DNA of 64,000 bases from Thermohahella caldifontis (GTDB lineage Bacteria; Pseudomonadota; Gammaproteobacteria; Pseudomonadales; Oleiphilaceae), in the NCBI RefSeq assembly GCF_041153465.1, contig NZ_CP154858.1, positions 2,914,001-2,978,000 on the forward strand. The letters run 5' to 3'. Below the pieces are notes generated by a model. That model was not told where the DNA came from, did no database searches, and saw nothing but the letters and a program-made list of their open reading frames with translations. Each line of letters starts with the position of its first letter. The first letter of the stretch is position 1. Both the position numbers and the translations under genes were made by a program. Of the stretch, positions 48,401 through 56,648 are shown one piece after another.

Positions 48401-50396
48401 TGGCGGCGTGACCAAGACCGATTATAGCGGCACTATCAACCTCACCACGTCCTCCGCCCATGGCGACTGGTCGGTGACCGCGGGCAACGGCACGCTGTCG
48501 CCGAATCCGGATACGGATGACAACGGCGCAGCCACCTATACCTTTGATGCGGCGGACAATGGCGTGGTGACACTGGCCCTGGCCAACAGCCATGCGGATC
48601 AGCTCACGGTGGCCGTGAATGATGCCAGTGCGGGCGTGAGTGCCACCAGCAGTCCCATCACTTTCCTCGACAATGCCTTTGTCATCGACAGTACGGACAG
48701 CCTGGGTTACGACTTCATCGCCGGCCGGGACCACGCCCTGTCGGCAACGCTCTGGCGCAAGGACCCGTCGACCGGCGTTTGCGCCATTGCCACGGGCTAC
48801 AGTGGTACGTACAGCCTCAAGGCCTGGCTGACACGGGATGGGGCCGACCCGGGCGGTGCGGCGCCGGCCGTGACCGCAGCCAGTACGGCTACGCTGCCCA
48901 ATGCGGTGCCCGGCAGCAACAACCTCAGCGTGGCCTTCAACAATGGGGTGGGCGCGCTGACCTTGCAAACGACGGATGTGGGCAAGTACACCCTCAACCT
49001 GCGGGATGATACCAGCGGGTTTGTTCAGGACGCTGCCGGCAACCCGCTCACCATTGATTCCACCGCCACCAGCTCACCCTGGGTGGTCAGGCCGTTTGGA
49101 CTGCATGTGGAAGCTGCGGGCAATCCGGCAGCCGGCTCGGCCACGGGCCCGGTCTTTACCCAGGCCGGAACGGGATTCACCCTGAATGTCCGTGCGGTGC
49201 AGTACCAGAGTGCGGACGACGCCGATGGCGATGGCCAGCCGGATAGCGGCGCCAATCTGGCAGACAACGCGGCGACCGCCGGCTTCGGGCAGGAAAACCC
49301 TGCAGAAACGGTCACCCTCAGCAGTACGCTGGTTGCTCCTGCCGGGGGCAATGACCCCGGCCTGACGGGCACCCTTGTGCTCAGCGCCTTCACCTCGGGC
49401 ACGGCCACCGGCACCTATAGTTATGGTGAGGTTGGCATCATCGACATCAGTGCCGCGCTCACCGATAGCGACTATCTGGGCAGCGGCAAGACCCTGACCA
49501 GCAGCACCGGCAACGTGGGACGTTTTATCCCGGCGGATTTCAGTCTCAGCATCAGCCAGCCCGGCTCACTGGACAGCGCATGTACCGCTGCGGGCACCTC
49601 CTACATCGGACAGGCCATTCCCTGGGCCAATGTGCCGATTGTGACGATCACGGCGCGCAATGCCAGTGGGGCGACCACGCAGAACTATACGGGCGCTTTC
49701 GCCAGGCTGGTGGCCGGGGATGTCAGCGTGACAGCACCCGCGTCAGACAGCACCAACGGCCTGAGCGTCACCGCCACCCTCAACACCGGTGCCCTGAGCG
49801 GCAGCAACGGCGTGTTCCAGTACAGTTTCAGCGCACTGGATACCTTTATCTATGACAAGGTGCTCACCGCAAAGGTAGCACCCTTTGTTGCCGACCTCCG
49901 GCCACAACTGACTGCCGTGACCGACTCGGATGGTGTGTCGGCTACGGGCATGCCGCTGGGTCTCGCGCCTGCAGGCAGCACGGTCTACTGGGGCCGGATG
50001 AAACTGGAAAACGCCTTCGGCCCCGAGACCTTGGCCCTGGACGTGCCGTTCAGCATCCAGTACTGGGATGGCAGCCAATACCTTATCCATGCCGGAGACA
50101 ACTGCACCACCTACGACGTCAATGATGCCACCTACAGCCTGAGCCTGACCCCGCCTGCCGGCCTGACGACCACGGCCAGCGGAGCGGGCACGGTGGTGGC
50201 CGGAGCGGGCAGCCTGACCCTGTCGGCACCCGGAGCGGGCAATACGGGCACTGTTATCCTGCAGTGGAATCAGCCGGACTGGTTGCAGGATGACTTTGAC
50301 GGCGATGGCACGCTGGACCTGCCGTCCTCCGGGGCGACCTTTGGCCAGTACCGAGGCCACGACCGCATCATCTACTGGCGTGAAGTGGTGCAGTAA
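45459..50396 (+). CDS. mshQ: Giant MSHA tip adhesin MshQ, PA14/LamG type
   Basis: This 1645-residue secreted protein has a signal peptide (about 1-27, ending VQA). An N-terminal beta domain with GFPFGGVTYNQVRIMSNGLL follows, then a PA14-like domain (about 297-432, TTGVYEFRLYSDDGMRLNLN), a LamG-like domain (about 460-687, GTWTHIAVSWDLPNDQMYVF), a beta-solenoid-like region (about 745-945) and a DUF6701-type C-terminus (about 990-1645). PA14 and LamG domains usually bind glycans. MshQ closes MSHA operons and is presumed tip-located. ATG 45459 overlaps mshP. Its last 1.97 kb is nearly identical to the next gene. Confidence 0.88.
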   Translation: MTWCLLTWRRFCLVLLLCMVLPVQAAWIIQTPPATAFEPTATAVNWTMTGPYPADDDYELVTLGFGFPFGGVTYNQVRIMSNGLLHFGADQMLHQAWQNQSLPYGPADRFIAPYWDDLSPAAGGSVTWDVLGTAPYRRMVVTWQNVPHFPNSGQYTFQAVLYETGIIRFRYGGGSTDGSSATIGLEVNNTLFSQHAYNTSGSVGTTADLLFIESFPAITAAGGVCGTENAVVVQFASAPPIAARDPQAYTLSGGVSVLSVTQQSPDTFVLHTSSLDGAATYTLQVPGQAPVTVSYSGLMGHYFDQRDSSGNKVAWNAGGLFTGNEYYRQDAQINFSWNSGMPSVFSMPGDGDRFSIRWTGFLVPSTTGVYEFRLYSDDGMRLNLNGTEIVNDWNLHAPRFSARSAPQTLQAGTVYPIQVEHFENGGRAYAQLWWRRNGGADQVVPATELRSCAVLPPPPTAVAHYAFEQTDFSGTGIPVGEYTGNGRDGVTVGAVATDPAGKVCKGMTVPDNTSSAVQSAVNTRQDVDTVLGSQGTIAFWYRSVNNWADGVNRTLLDASTRVFNSAWDKYFYLAKLADGRLRFALEDSADGDYVLTSGAQSIGAGTWTHIAVSWDLPNDQMYVFVNGTLIASQAFSTNGVLGDVGSLYVGDNSSTYAAPGASANGTLDEIRLYSSVLLSTQVAQVMNLTHPCAAPTGCAAGFPDALASPAGGPLSMGKNVTVSGPDAMLPVGSLTAGAGTLCNGQPCVADPATTVASINPGTFPPTAGTTNLSVPQNGTGTLGSGGQTQYNKVSVGKTGTLNVVAGTGPFYINQLTLADNVILNLVTGDYYINQSNLKFKNVTLNVVGSGTVRLIFNQAVNFGDKLRANSPGGTSGDPSRLIMYGYSNIRFRKQSVVSAYVYGQGTIRVDDNSQINGALTADTLDIRQNTTISYDGTALLNADFGSLCGSCTLSGFAVTVSASALTCPGNAAAVSLTAQCSGGVTKTDYSGTINLTTSSAHGDWSVTAGNGTLSPNPDTDDNGAATYTFDAADNGVVTLALANSHADQLTVAVNDASAGVSATSSPITFLDNAFVIDSTDSLGYDFIAGRDHALSATLWRKDPSTGVCAIATGYSGTYSLKAWLTRDGADPGGAAPAVTAASTATLPNAVPGSNNLSVAFNNGVGALTLQTTDVGKYTLNLRDDTSGFVQDAAGNPLTIDSTATSSPWVVRPFGLHVEAAGNPAAGSATGPVFTQAGTGFTLNVRAVQYQSADDADGDGQPDSGANLADNAATAGFGQENPAETVTLSSTLVAPAGGNDPGLTGTLVLSAFTSGTATGTYSYGEVGIIDISAALTDSDYLGSGKTLTSSTGNVGRFIPADFSLSISQPGSLDSACTAAGTSYIGQAIPWANVPIVTITARNASGATTQNYTGAFARLVAGDVSVTAPASDSTNGLSVTATLNTGALSGSNGVFQYSFSALDTFIYDKVLTAKVAPFVADLRPQLTAVTDSDGVSATGMPLGLAPAGSTVYWGRMKLENAFGPETLALDVPFSIQYWDGSQYLIHAGDNCTTYDVNDATYSLSLTPPAGLTTTASGAGTVVAGAGSLTLSAPGAGNTGTVILQWNQPDWLQDDFDGDGTLDLPSSGATFGQYRGHDRIIYWREVVQ
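48429..50395 (+). repeat. Long direct repeat, copy 1 (3' half of mshQ)
   Basis: About 1967 bases match 53132-55098 at a constant offset of 4703 bases, with no indels seen. By eye some 25-30 substitutions are scattered, none between about 48750 and 49378. The encoded segments differ at seven residues in about 655. Similarity ends at the stop codon (TAA here, TAG there). Confidence 0.95.
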
Positions 50397-50410
50397 GGAG
50401 AGTGAGGAGG

Positions 50411-53400
50411 ATGGGTTTCAGCATTCGTTCATTCGTCCTGATTTATCAGACCGCGCTTGCCGGAATACTGCTTTGGAGCAGCCTGCTTTTGAGTGCGCCG
50501 GCCTACGCCTGGAAAATGGAAGCAGGTACCTTCACCTTGCCGACAACCAGCAGCAGTACGACCTGGGTGCCTGTCAGCTTTCAGCAGTCCTACAGTGTGG
50601 CACCGGTGGTGTCTGTCATCATGTCCAATGCCGGGCCCAACGCCAGTGACGTACGGATTCGCAATGTCACAACAACGGGCTTCGAAGCGTTGCAAGTGGA
50701 ACCCTGGAGTGAAGACGGGCCACATACGACCGTGACGGTGATGTACGTGGCGGTGGAGCCGGGTGCGCACACGCTGCCCGATGGCACGATCCTGGAGGCG
50801 GGTACTGTCTCGACCAAGGAGATCCAGTTTCAGACCAGCAATGCAGATAAACCCAAGGATGCGGGATGGACGAAGGTCAAGCTGGCGAGCAAATTTGCAA
50901 AAGAGCCGGTGGTTCTGGCTGATCTTCAGACCGCAAACAACGAGTCAGGCGCGGTGCCCGGCAAGCCATCGGATCCCTGGTTTACCGTGGCGGTGGACTC
51001 GGTGAAAAAGAAGGACTTTCAGCTGGCGATCGAGCGCAGTGAGGTGTATGACAGCCGCTACTGGTGGTTTGGCTGGTGGTACATATACAATACACCTGCA
51101 GCCCCTGAAACCATTGGCTACATTGCCTGGGAAGCGGGCAAATCGAACAATTTAAAATCCATCACCAATCTGACGGTGCTCTGGCAAAGCATTCGGGCTG
51201 CTTCCGCGGTCAAGGGATGGAATGATGGTTGTTCCACCGTTGGATTTGGTACCAGCTACGCAGGCACCCCCATCGTTGTTGCCACCAAGAACAGCAGGAA
51301 TGAGGCAGATGGCGGTTGGTTCCGGTTTTGCAGTCAGTCATCATCTGCCATCGGCCTGACCATCGACGAAGATGATGCCATTGATTCGGAGCGCAATCAT
51401 GTCGCTGAAGATGCGGGCATTCTGGTATTCAGTGGCAGCTTTGCCTATGACTCCAACTATACGCCTGCACCGCCCGACCCCTTCATGATCGAGGCGGGCG
51501 AGTTCACGGTGGATTCCTCTGCCTTCAAGACCGTGACCTTCCAGCAGGTGTACCCCAATCCGCCCGCGGTGTTCTTCTTGGTGGATACCACCAATCCGGA
51601 TGCCTCCAATGTCCGCATCCGCAACGTGACGCGCACGGGCTTCGAAGTGATCCAGGTGGAGCCGCCGACACGCACCACGGACAACCCCGATCCGGTCGTG
51701 ACCGTGCACTATGTTGCGGCGACCTATGGTCAGCATACCTTTCCGGATGGCACGAAAGTGGAGGTTGCCAACATTCCCATGACCCGCTACCAGACAAAGC
51801 TGCTGGGTGGATCAGGTTGGCTGGCTGCGGGCTTTTCGGCAGGTTTTACATCCACACCGGCGGTGCTGGCCAATGTTCAGACCATGAACAATGAACCGGC
51901 ACACGTGCCGGGTACGGATTCGCTGCCCTGGTTATCGGCTGCCGTACGCAATGTGACGTCTTCCGGCATGCAGATTGCGCTGGAGCGGGCGGAGGTCAAG
52001 GGGGGCTCGGTATCGGTCGCGGAAGATGTGGCCTATCTGGCCGTGGAGCATGGCACCATTGCAGACTTTTATGACATTGCCGGCCAGCTTGTACAGGCAG
52101 AGGCACAACGATCACCTGATACGCTGACAGGGTGGGGTACATGCCGGACGATCAGCTTTTTGCAGAGTTACACGAGTGCACCGCTGGTTGTCGGGGAAAA
52201 GAATACCCGTGACGGTGGGGATGGCGGCTGGTTGAGGCGCTGTTCCGTTTCGACAACCGGCGTTCGGCTCTCCATTGACGAAGACACCAACAATGACACC
52301 GAGCGGAACCATACCACCGAGCGAGCTGGCCTGATGGTGTTTTCGCGTACTTTTGCCGCAGACTTTTCTCTTGTGGCCAATTATACGCTGGACGGCCCGT
52401 CCTGGAACGGCACGCCAGGCGAAGTGCTGGACGGGAGTGGGCATAATCTGCATGGCACGGCCATCGGCGGGGCAAAGTCCGCACCGGCCAAGGTGTGTTA
52501 TGGCGCGACGCTCAATCCCTCCAATTCGGGCACGGATTACATTGAAGTGCCGGACAATACCCTGCTGGACATTGATGAGGAGTTGACGGTTGCTGCCTGG
52601 ATCAAGATTGACAGTATACCGGCCAGCGACCTCAAGACGATTGTCTCCAAGGACGAGAACTATGAGTTTCACATTGATTCCGGCGGCAGGGTTTTCTGGT
52701 GGTGGCAGAATTCCGGCGGTGCTACACGTTCCTTTACTTCCGCGTCGGTGGTGGCTCCGGGCACCTGGACCCATGTGGCCATTGTGTACTCGCTCCGGAA
52801 TGGCCGGCAAAGCATTTATATCAATGGCGTGGAAGACGCTTTCCGAACGTATGGCGGTGAAACGCTTTTGTTGAACAGCGATCCCTTCCAGATCGGAGCG
52901 GATCAGGGCTATGCTGGCCGCGAGTTCAACGGCCAGATTGATGAAGTCCGGGTCTATAGCCGCCCGTTGGATGCGCTGGCACTGCAGGCGGTGATGAACG
53001 TGACGCGCCCCTGTGCCGCAGTACTGGATCACTTCGATGTCACGGTATCGCCCAGTGCATCAACCTGTGTGCCGACGGCAGTGACAGTGACCGCACGTGA
53101 TCCGGGCAACAATATCCTGACCAGCTATGCCGGCACCATCAACCTCACCACGTCCTCCGCCCATGGCGACTGGTCGGTGACCACGGGTAACGGCACGCTG
53201 TCTCCGAATCCGGATACGGATGACAACGGCGCAGCCTCCTATACCTTTGATGCGGCGGACAATGGCGTGGTGACACTGGCCCTGGCCAACAGCCATGCGG
53301 ATCAGCTCACGGTGGCCGTGAATGATGCCAGTGCGGGCGTGAGTGCCACCAGCAGTCCCATCACTTTCCTCGACAACGCCTTTGTCATCGACAGTACGGA

Positions 53401-55099
53401 CAGTCTGGGTTACGACTTTGTCGCCGGCCGGGACCACGCCCTGTCGGCAACCCTCTGGCGCAAGGACCCGTCGACCGGCGTTTGCGCCATTGCCACGGGC
53501 TACAGTGGTACGTACAGCCTCAAGGCCTGGCTGACACGGGATGGGGCCGACCCGGGCGGTGCGGCGCCGGCCGTGACCGCAGCCAGTACGGCTACGCTGC
53601 CCAATGCGGTGCCCGGCAGCAACAACCTCAGCGTGGCCTTCAACAATGGGGTGGGCGCGCTGACCTTGCAAACGACGGATGTGGGCAAGTACACCCTCAA
53701 CCTGCGGGATGATACCAGCGGGTTTGTTCAGGACGCTGCCGGCAACCCGCTCACCATTGATTCCACCGCCACCAGCTCACCCTGGGTGGTCAGGCCGTTT
53801 GGACTGCATGTGGAAGCTGCGGGCAATCCGGCAGCCGGCTCGGCCACGGGCCCGGTCTTTACCCAGGCCGGAACGGGATTCACCCTGAATGTCCGTGCGG
53901 TGCAGTACCAGAGTGCGGACGACGCCGATGGCGATGGCCAGCCGGATAGCGGCGCCAATCTGGCAGACAACGCGGCGACCGCCGGCTTCGGGCAGGAAAA
54001 CCCTGCAGAAACGGTCACCCTCAGCAGTACGCTGGTTGCTCCTGCCGGGGGCAATGACCCCGGCCTGACGGGCACCCTTGTACTCAGCGCCTTCACCTCG
54101 GGCACGGCCACCGGCACCTACAGTTATGGTGAGGTTGGCATCATCGACATCAGCGCCGCGCTCACCGATAGCGACTATCTGGGCAGCGGCAAGACCCTGA
54201 CCAGCAGCACCGGCAACGTGGGACGTTTTATCCCGGCGGATTTCAGTCTCAGCATCAGCCAACCCGGCTCACTGGACAGCGCATGCACCGCTGCGGGCAC
54301 CTCCTACATCGGGCAGGCCATTCCCTGGGCCAATGTGCCGATTGTGACGATCACGGCGCGCAATGCCAGTGGGGCGACCACGCAGAACTATACGGGCGCT
54401 TTCGCCAGGCTGGTGGCCGGGGATGTCAGCGTGACAGCACCCGCGTCAGACAGCACCAACGGCCTGAGCGTCACCGCCACCCTCAACACCGGTGCCCTGA
54501 GCGGCAGCAACGGCGTGTTCCAGTACAGTTTCAGCGCACTGGATACCTTTATCTATGACAAGGTGCTCACGGCAAAGGTGGCCCCCTTTGTTGCCGACCT
54601 CCGGCCACAACTGACTGCCGTGACCGACTCGGATGGTGTGTCGGCTACGGGCATGCCGCTGAGTCTCACGCCTGCAGGCAGCACGGTCTACTGGGGCCGG
54701 ATGAAACTGGAAAACGCCTTCGGCCCCGAGACCCTGGCCCTGGACGTGCCGTTCAGCATCCAGTACTGGGATGGCAGCCAGTACCTTGTCCATGCCGGAG
54801 ACAACTGCACCACCTACGACGTCAATGATGCCACCTACAGCCTGAGCCTGACCCCGCCTGCCGGCCTGACGACCACGGCCAGCGGAGCGGGCACGGTGGT
54901 GGCCGGAGCGGGCAGCCTGACCCTGTCGGCACCCGGAGCGGGCAATACGGGCACGGTCATCCTGCAGTGGAATCAGCCGGACTGGCTGCAGGATGACTTT
55001 GACGGCGATGGCGTGCTGGACCTGCCGTCCTCCGGGGCGACCTTTGGGCAGTACCGAGGCCACGACCGCATCATCTACTGGCGTGAAGTGGTGCAGTAG
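50411..55099 (+). CDS. Second MshQ-like giant adhesin with lectin-like N-terminus
   Basis: This 1562-residue secreted protein has a signal peptide (to about AYA at 32). Two homologous lectin-like repeats follow (about 32-347 and 358-653), each containing VRIRNVTxTGFExxQVEP and ending with a GGW..C..IDED..ERNH block. A LamG domain (about 655-863, GTWTHVAIVYSL) and the DUF6701-type C-terminus (about 907-1562) complete it. The repeats resemble H-type lectin domains, but this is tentative. ATG 50411 is chosen with AAGGAG at 50395-50400; GTG 50402 is an alternative. It starts 14 bases after mshQ and ends three bases before a convergent gene. Confidence 0.85.
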   Translation: MGFSIRSFVLIYQTALAGILLWSSLLLSAPAYAWKMEAGTFTLPTTSSSTTWVPVSFQQSYSVAPVVSVIMSNAGPNASDVRIRNVTTTGFEALQVEPWSEDGPHTTVTVMYVAVEPGAHTLPDGTILEAGTVSTKEIQFQTSNADKPKDAGWTKVKLASKFAKEPVVLADLQTANNESGAVPGKPSDPWFTVAVDSVKKKDFQLAIERSEVYDSRYWWFGWWYIYNTPAAPETIGYIAWEAGKSNNLKSITNLTVLWQSIRAASAVKGWNDGCSTVGFGTSYAGTPIVVATKNSRNEADGGWFRFCSQSSSAIGLTIDEDDAIDSERNHVAEDAGILVFSGSFAYDSNYTPAPPDPFMIEAGEFTVDSSAFKTVTFQQVYPNPPAVFFLVDTTNPDASNVRIRNVTRTGFEVIQVEPPTRTTDNPDPVVTVHYVAATYGQHTFPDGTKVEVANIPMTRYQTKLLGGSGWLAAGFSAGFTSTPAVLANVQTMNNEPAHVPGTDSLPWLSAAVRNVTSSGMQIALERAEVKGGSVSVAEDVAYLAVEHGTIADFYDIAGQLVQAEAQRSPDTLTGWGTCRTISFLQSYTSAPLVVGEKNTRDGGDGGWLRRCSVSTTGVRLSIDEDTNNDTERNHTTERAGLMVFSRTFAADFSLVANYTLDGPSWNGTPGEVLDGSGHNLHGTAIGGAKSAPAKVCYGATLNPSNSGTDYIEVPDNTLLDIDEELTVAAWIKIDSIPASDLKTIVSKDENYEFHIDSGGRVFWWWQNSGGATRSFTSASVVAPGTWTHVAIVYSLRNGRQSIYINGVEDAFRTYGGETLLLNSDPFQIGADQGYAGREFNGQIDEVRVYSRPLDALALQAVMNVTRPCAAVLDHFDVTVSPSASTCVPTAVTVTARDPGNNILTSYAGTINLTTSSAHGDWSVTTGNGTLSPNPDTDDNGAASYTFDAADNGVVTLALANSHADQLTVAVNDASAGVSATSSPITFLDNAFVIDSTDSLGYDFVAGRDHALSATLWRKDPSTGVCAIATGYSGTYSLKAWLTRDGADPGGAAPAVTAASTATLPNAVPGSNNLSVAFNNGVGALTLQTTDVGKYTLNLRDDTSGFVQDAAGNPLTIDSTATSSPWVVRPFGLHVEAAGNPAAGSATGPVFTQAGTGFTLNVRAVQYQSADDADGDGQPDSGANLADNAATAGFGQENPAETVTLSSTLVAPAGGNDPGLTGTLVLSAFTSGTATGTYSYGEVGIIDISAALTDSDYLGSGKTLTSSTGNVGRFIPADFSLSISQPGSLDSACTAAGTSYIGQAIPWANVPIVTITARNASGATTQNYTGAFARLVAGDVSVTAPASDSTNGLSVTATLNTGALSGSNGVFQYSFSALDTFIYDKVLTAKVAPFVADLRPQLTAVTDSDGVSATGMPLSLTPAGSTVYWGRMKLENAFGPETLALDVPFSIQYWDGSQYLVHAGDNCTTYDVNDATYSLSLTPPAGLTTTASGAGTVVAGAGSLTLSAPGAGNTGTVILQWNQPDWLQDDFDGDGVLDLPSSGATFGQYRGHDRIIYWREVVQ
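53132..55098 (+). repeat. Long direct repeat, copy 2 (3' half of second MshQ-like gene)
   Basis: This is the partner of 48429-50395, in the same orientation and reading frame. The uniform spacing and the in-frame placement show duplication or gene conversion of a complete C-terminal module. Homologous recombination between copies would remove 4703 bases. Confidence 0.95.
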
Positions 55100-55102
55100 G
55101 CG

Positions 55103-56590
55103 TCAGCCGGCGTTCACGCAGCGGCCGGCGGCCCACTGCCGCAGGGCCTCCACATCCTCGCAGCGCACCACGGAAAGGGGCTGGGTGGCATGCAGGGCAT
55201 GGAGAATGTCTTCCGTGCCCAATGGCTTTTCACTGTGGGCGCTGTGGTAGATGGCGGAAACAATGGCCTGCTCGATCTCTGCCCCCGAAAACCCTTCGGA
55301 AACCTGGGCCAGCGCATTGAGGTCGAACTGAATGGGTTCCAGTTGCCGCTTGCGCAGGTGGATGTCAAAGATCTCCCGGCGCACGCTTTCATCCGGCAGA
55401 TCCACGAAGAAGATTTCATCCATGCGGCCCTTGCGCATCAGCTCCGGTGGCAGGCGCGAGACATCGTTGGCGGTGGCAACCAGAAAGACCGGATGGGTGC
55501 GCTCGGCCATCCAGGTGAGTAGCGTGCCCAGCAGGCGGCGCGAGACACCATCGTCACTGTCGGACTGAGCCAGGCCTTTCTCCACCTCATCCATCCAGAG
55601 GACACAGGGGCTCATCAGTTCGGCCATCTGCAGGGCCTCGCGCAGGTTCTTCTCCGTTTCACCCACATACTTGTTGTACAGCGCGCCCATATCAAGGCGA
55701 ATCAGTGGCAGCTCCCAAAGTCCGGCCACGGCCTTGGCTGCCAGACTTTTGCCGGCGCCCTGAACACCCAGCAGGAGAATGCCGCGTGGGGGCTCCAGTC
55801 CCTGAGGCTGCCGGCCCTCCAGAAAGGCGCCACGTCTCTGCATCAGCCACTGCTTGAGATGGGACAGACCGCCCACCTCGGAAAACCGGGCCGTATCCAG
55901 TTCAAAGCGTACGGCCCCTTCCAGATCCAGCAGATCGAACTTGGCCTTGTTCACGGCCGGCAGATCAGAAGGCGTGATGGCACCGTCGTCGAAGATGGCC
56001 GCCCGGGCAAGCCGTCTGGCATCACTCCATGAAAGGCCCTGCAGGTTGCGGACCAGGGCATTGAGTGCGCGCCCATCCGCTTTCACCTTGCTGCCATGTT
56101 GCTGGGCCCATTTGTTGGCTTCCTCCCGGACTATGGCGAGGATTTCTTCCGCGTCCGGCATGCGCAGGCTGAAACGCGCCGAATAACGCCGTATCTCCGG
56201 GGGAAGCGTCATCTGGTGGCTGATGAACACCAGTGTATGGCCGAGCTGGCCGTAACGCAGGGCAATGTCCTTGACCAGGCGCACCCGCTCGGGGCTGCCC
56301 TCCAGAAACGGATGGTAGTCGCAGAGGGCATAGAGTGCGGGCGTGCGCGCCTGCTTGATATGTTCCAGCACGGCGCCCGGGTCTTTCAGCGGATCTTCCC
56401 GGCTCAGCTCGAATCCGAAGCCGCCGGCCCGGTTGAGACCTTCCGTGATGGTCCAGGTATACAGGGTCATGCCCTGCCGGATGGCCACGCGGGTCAGCAA
56501 GTCCAGAACATGCTGTTCTTCATGTGATTCCACCACCACAAGTGGTGTCTTTGAGGCAATGATGAGGGCCAGATCACGGGCATCAGGCAT
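55103..56590 (-). CDS. Ycf46-like AAA+ ATPase
   Basis: This 495-residue protein has an N-terminal RecA-like domain lacking a clear P-loop (about 1-170, with LALIIASKTPLVVVESHEE). A typical AAA+ module follows, with Walker A GVQGAGKS near 276, Walker B VLWMDEVEK, the R-finger region TANDVSRLPPELMRKGRMDE and a C-terminal helical lid. The family includes cyanobacterial Ycf46, linked to photosynthetic regulation; the role in other bacteria is unknown. ATG 56590 has GGGAGA upstream; a longer start at 56713 would overlap speD. It converges on the second adhesin gene with three bases between. Confidence 0.8.
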   Translation of the reverse strand: MPDARDLALIIASKTPLVVVESHEEQHVLDLLTRVAIRQGMTLYTWTITEGLNRAGGFGFELSREDPLKDPGAVLEHIKQARTPALYALCDYHPFLEGSPERVRLVKDIALRYGQLGHTLVFISHQMTLPPEIRRYSARFSLRMPDAEEILAIVREEANKWAQQHGSKVKADGRALNALVRNLQGLSWSDARRLARAAIFDDGAITPSDLPAVNKAKFDLLDLEGAVRFELDTARFSEVGGLSHLKQWLMQRRGAFLEGRQPQGLEPPRGILLLGVQGAGKSLAAKAVAGLWELPLIRLDMGALYNKYVGETEKNLREALQMAELMSPCVLWMDEVEKGLAQSDSDDGVSRRLLGTLLTWMAERTHPVFLVATANDVSRLPPELMRKGRMDEIFFVDLPDESVRREIFDIHLRKRQLEPIQFDLNALAQVSEGFSGAEIEQAIVSAIYHSAHSEKPLGTEDILHALHATQPLSVVRCEDVEALRQWAAGRCVNAG

Positions 56591-56626
56591 GAGAAATCTC
56601 CCGGTGTGGATGCCCGAAGCATAGCA

Positions 56627-56644
56627 CAGCCCCCGAGGGGGCTG
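56627..56644 (-). other. Hairpin between speD and the AAA+ gene
   Basis: A perfect palindrome CAGCCCCC-GA-GGGGGCTG lies between the speD stop and the AAA+ start. On the minus strand no T-run follows, so it could be a weak terminator of speD or a processing site. Confidence 0.45.
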
Positions 56645-56648
56645 CGAA

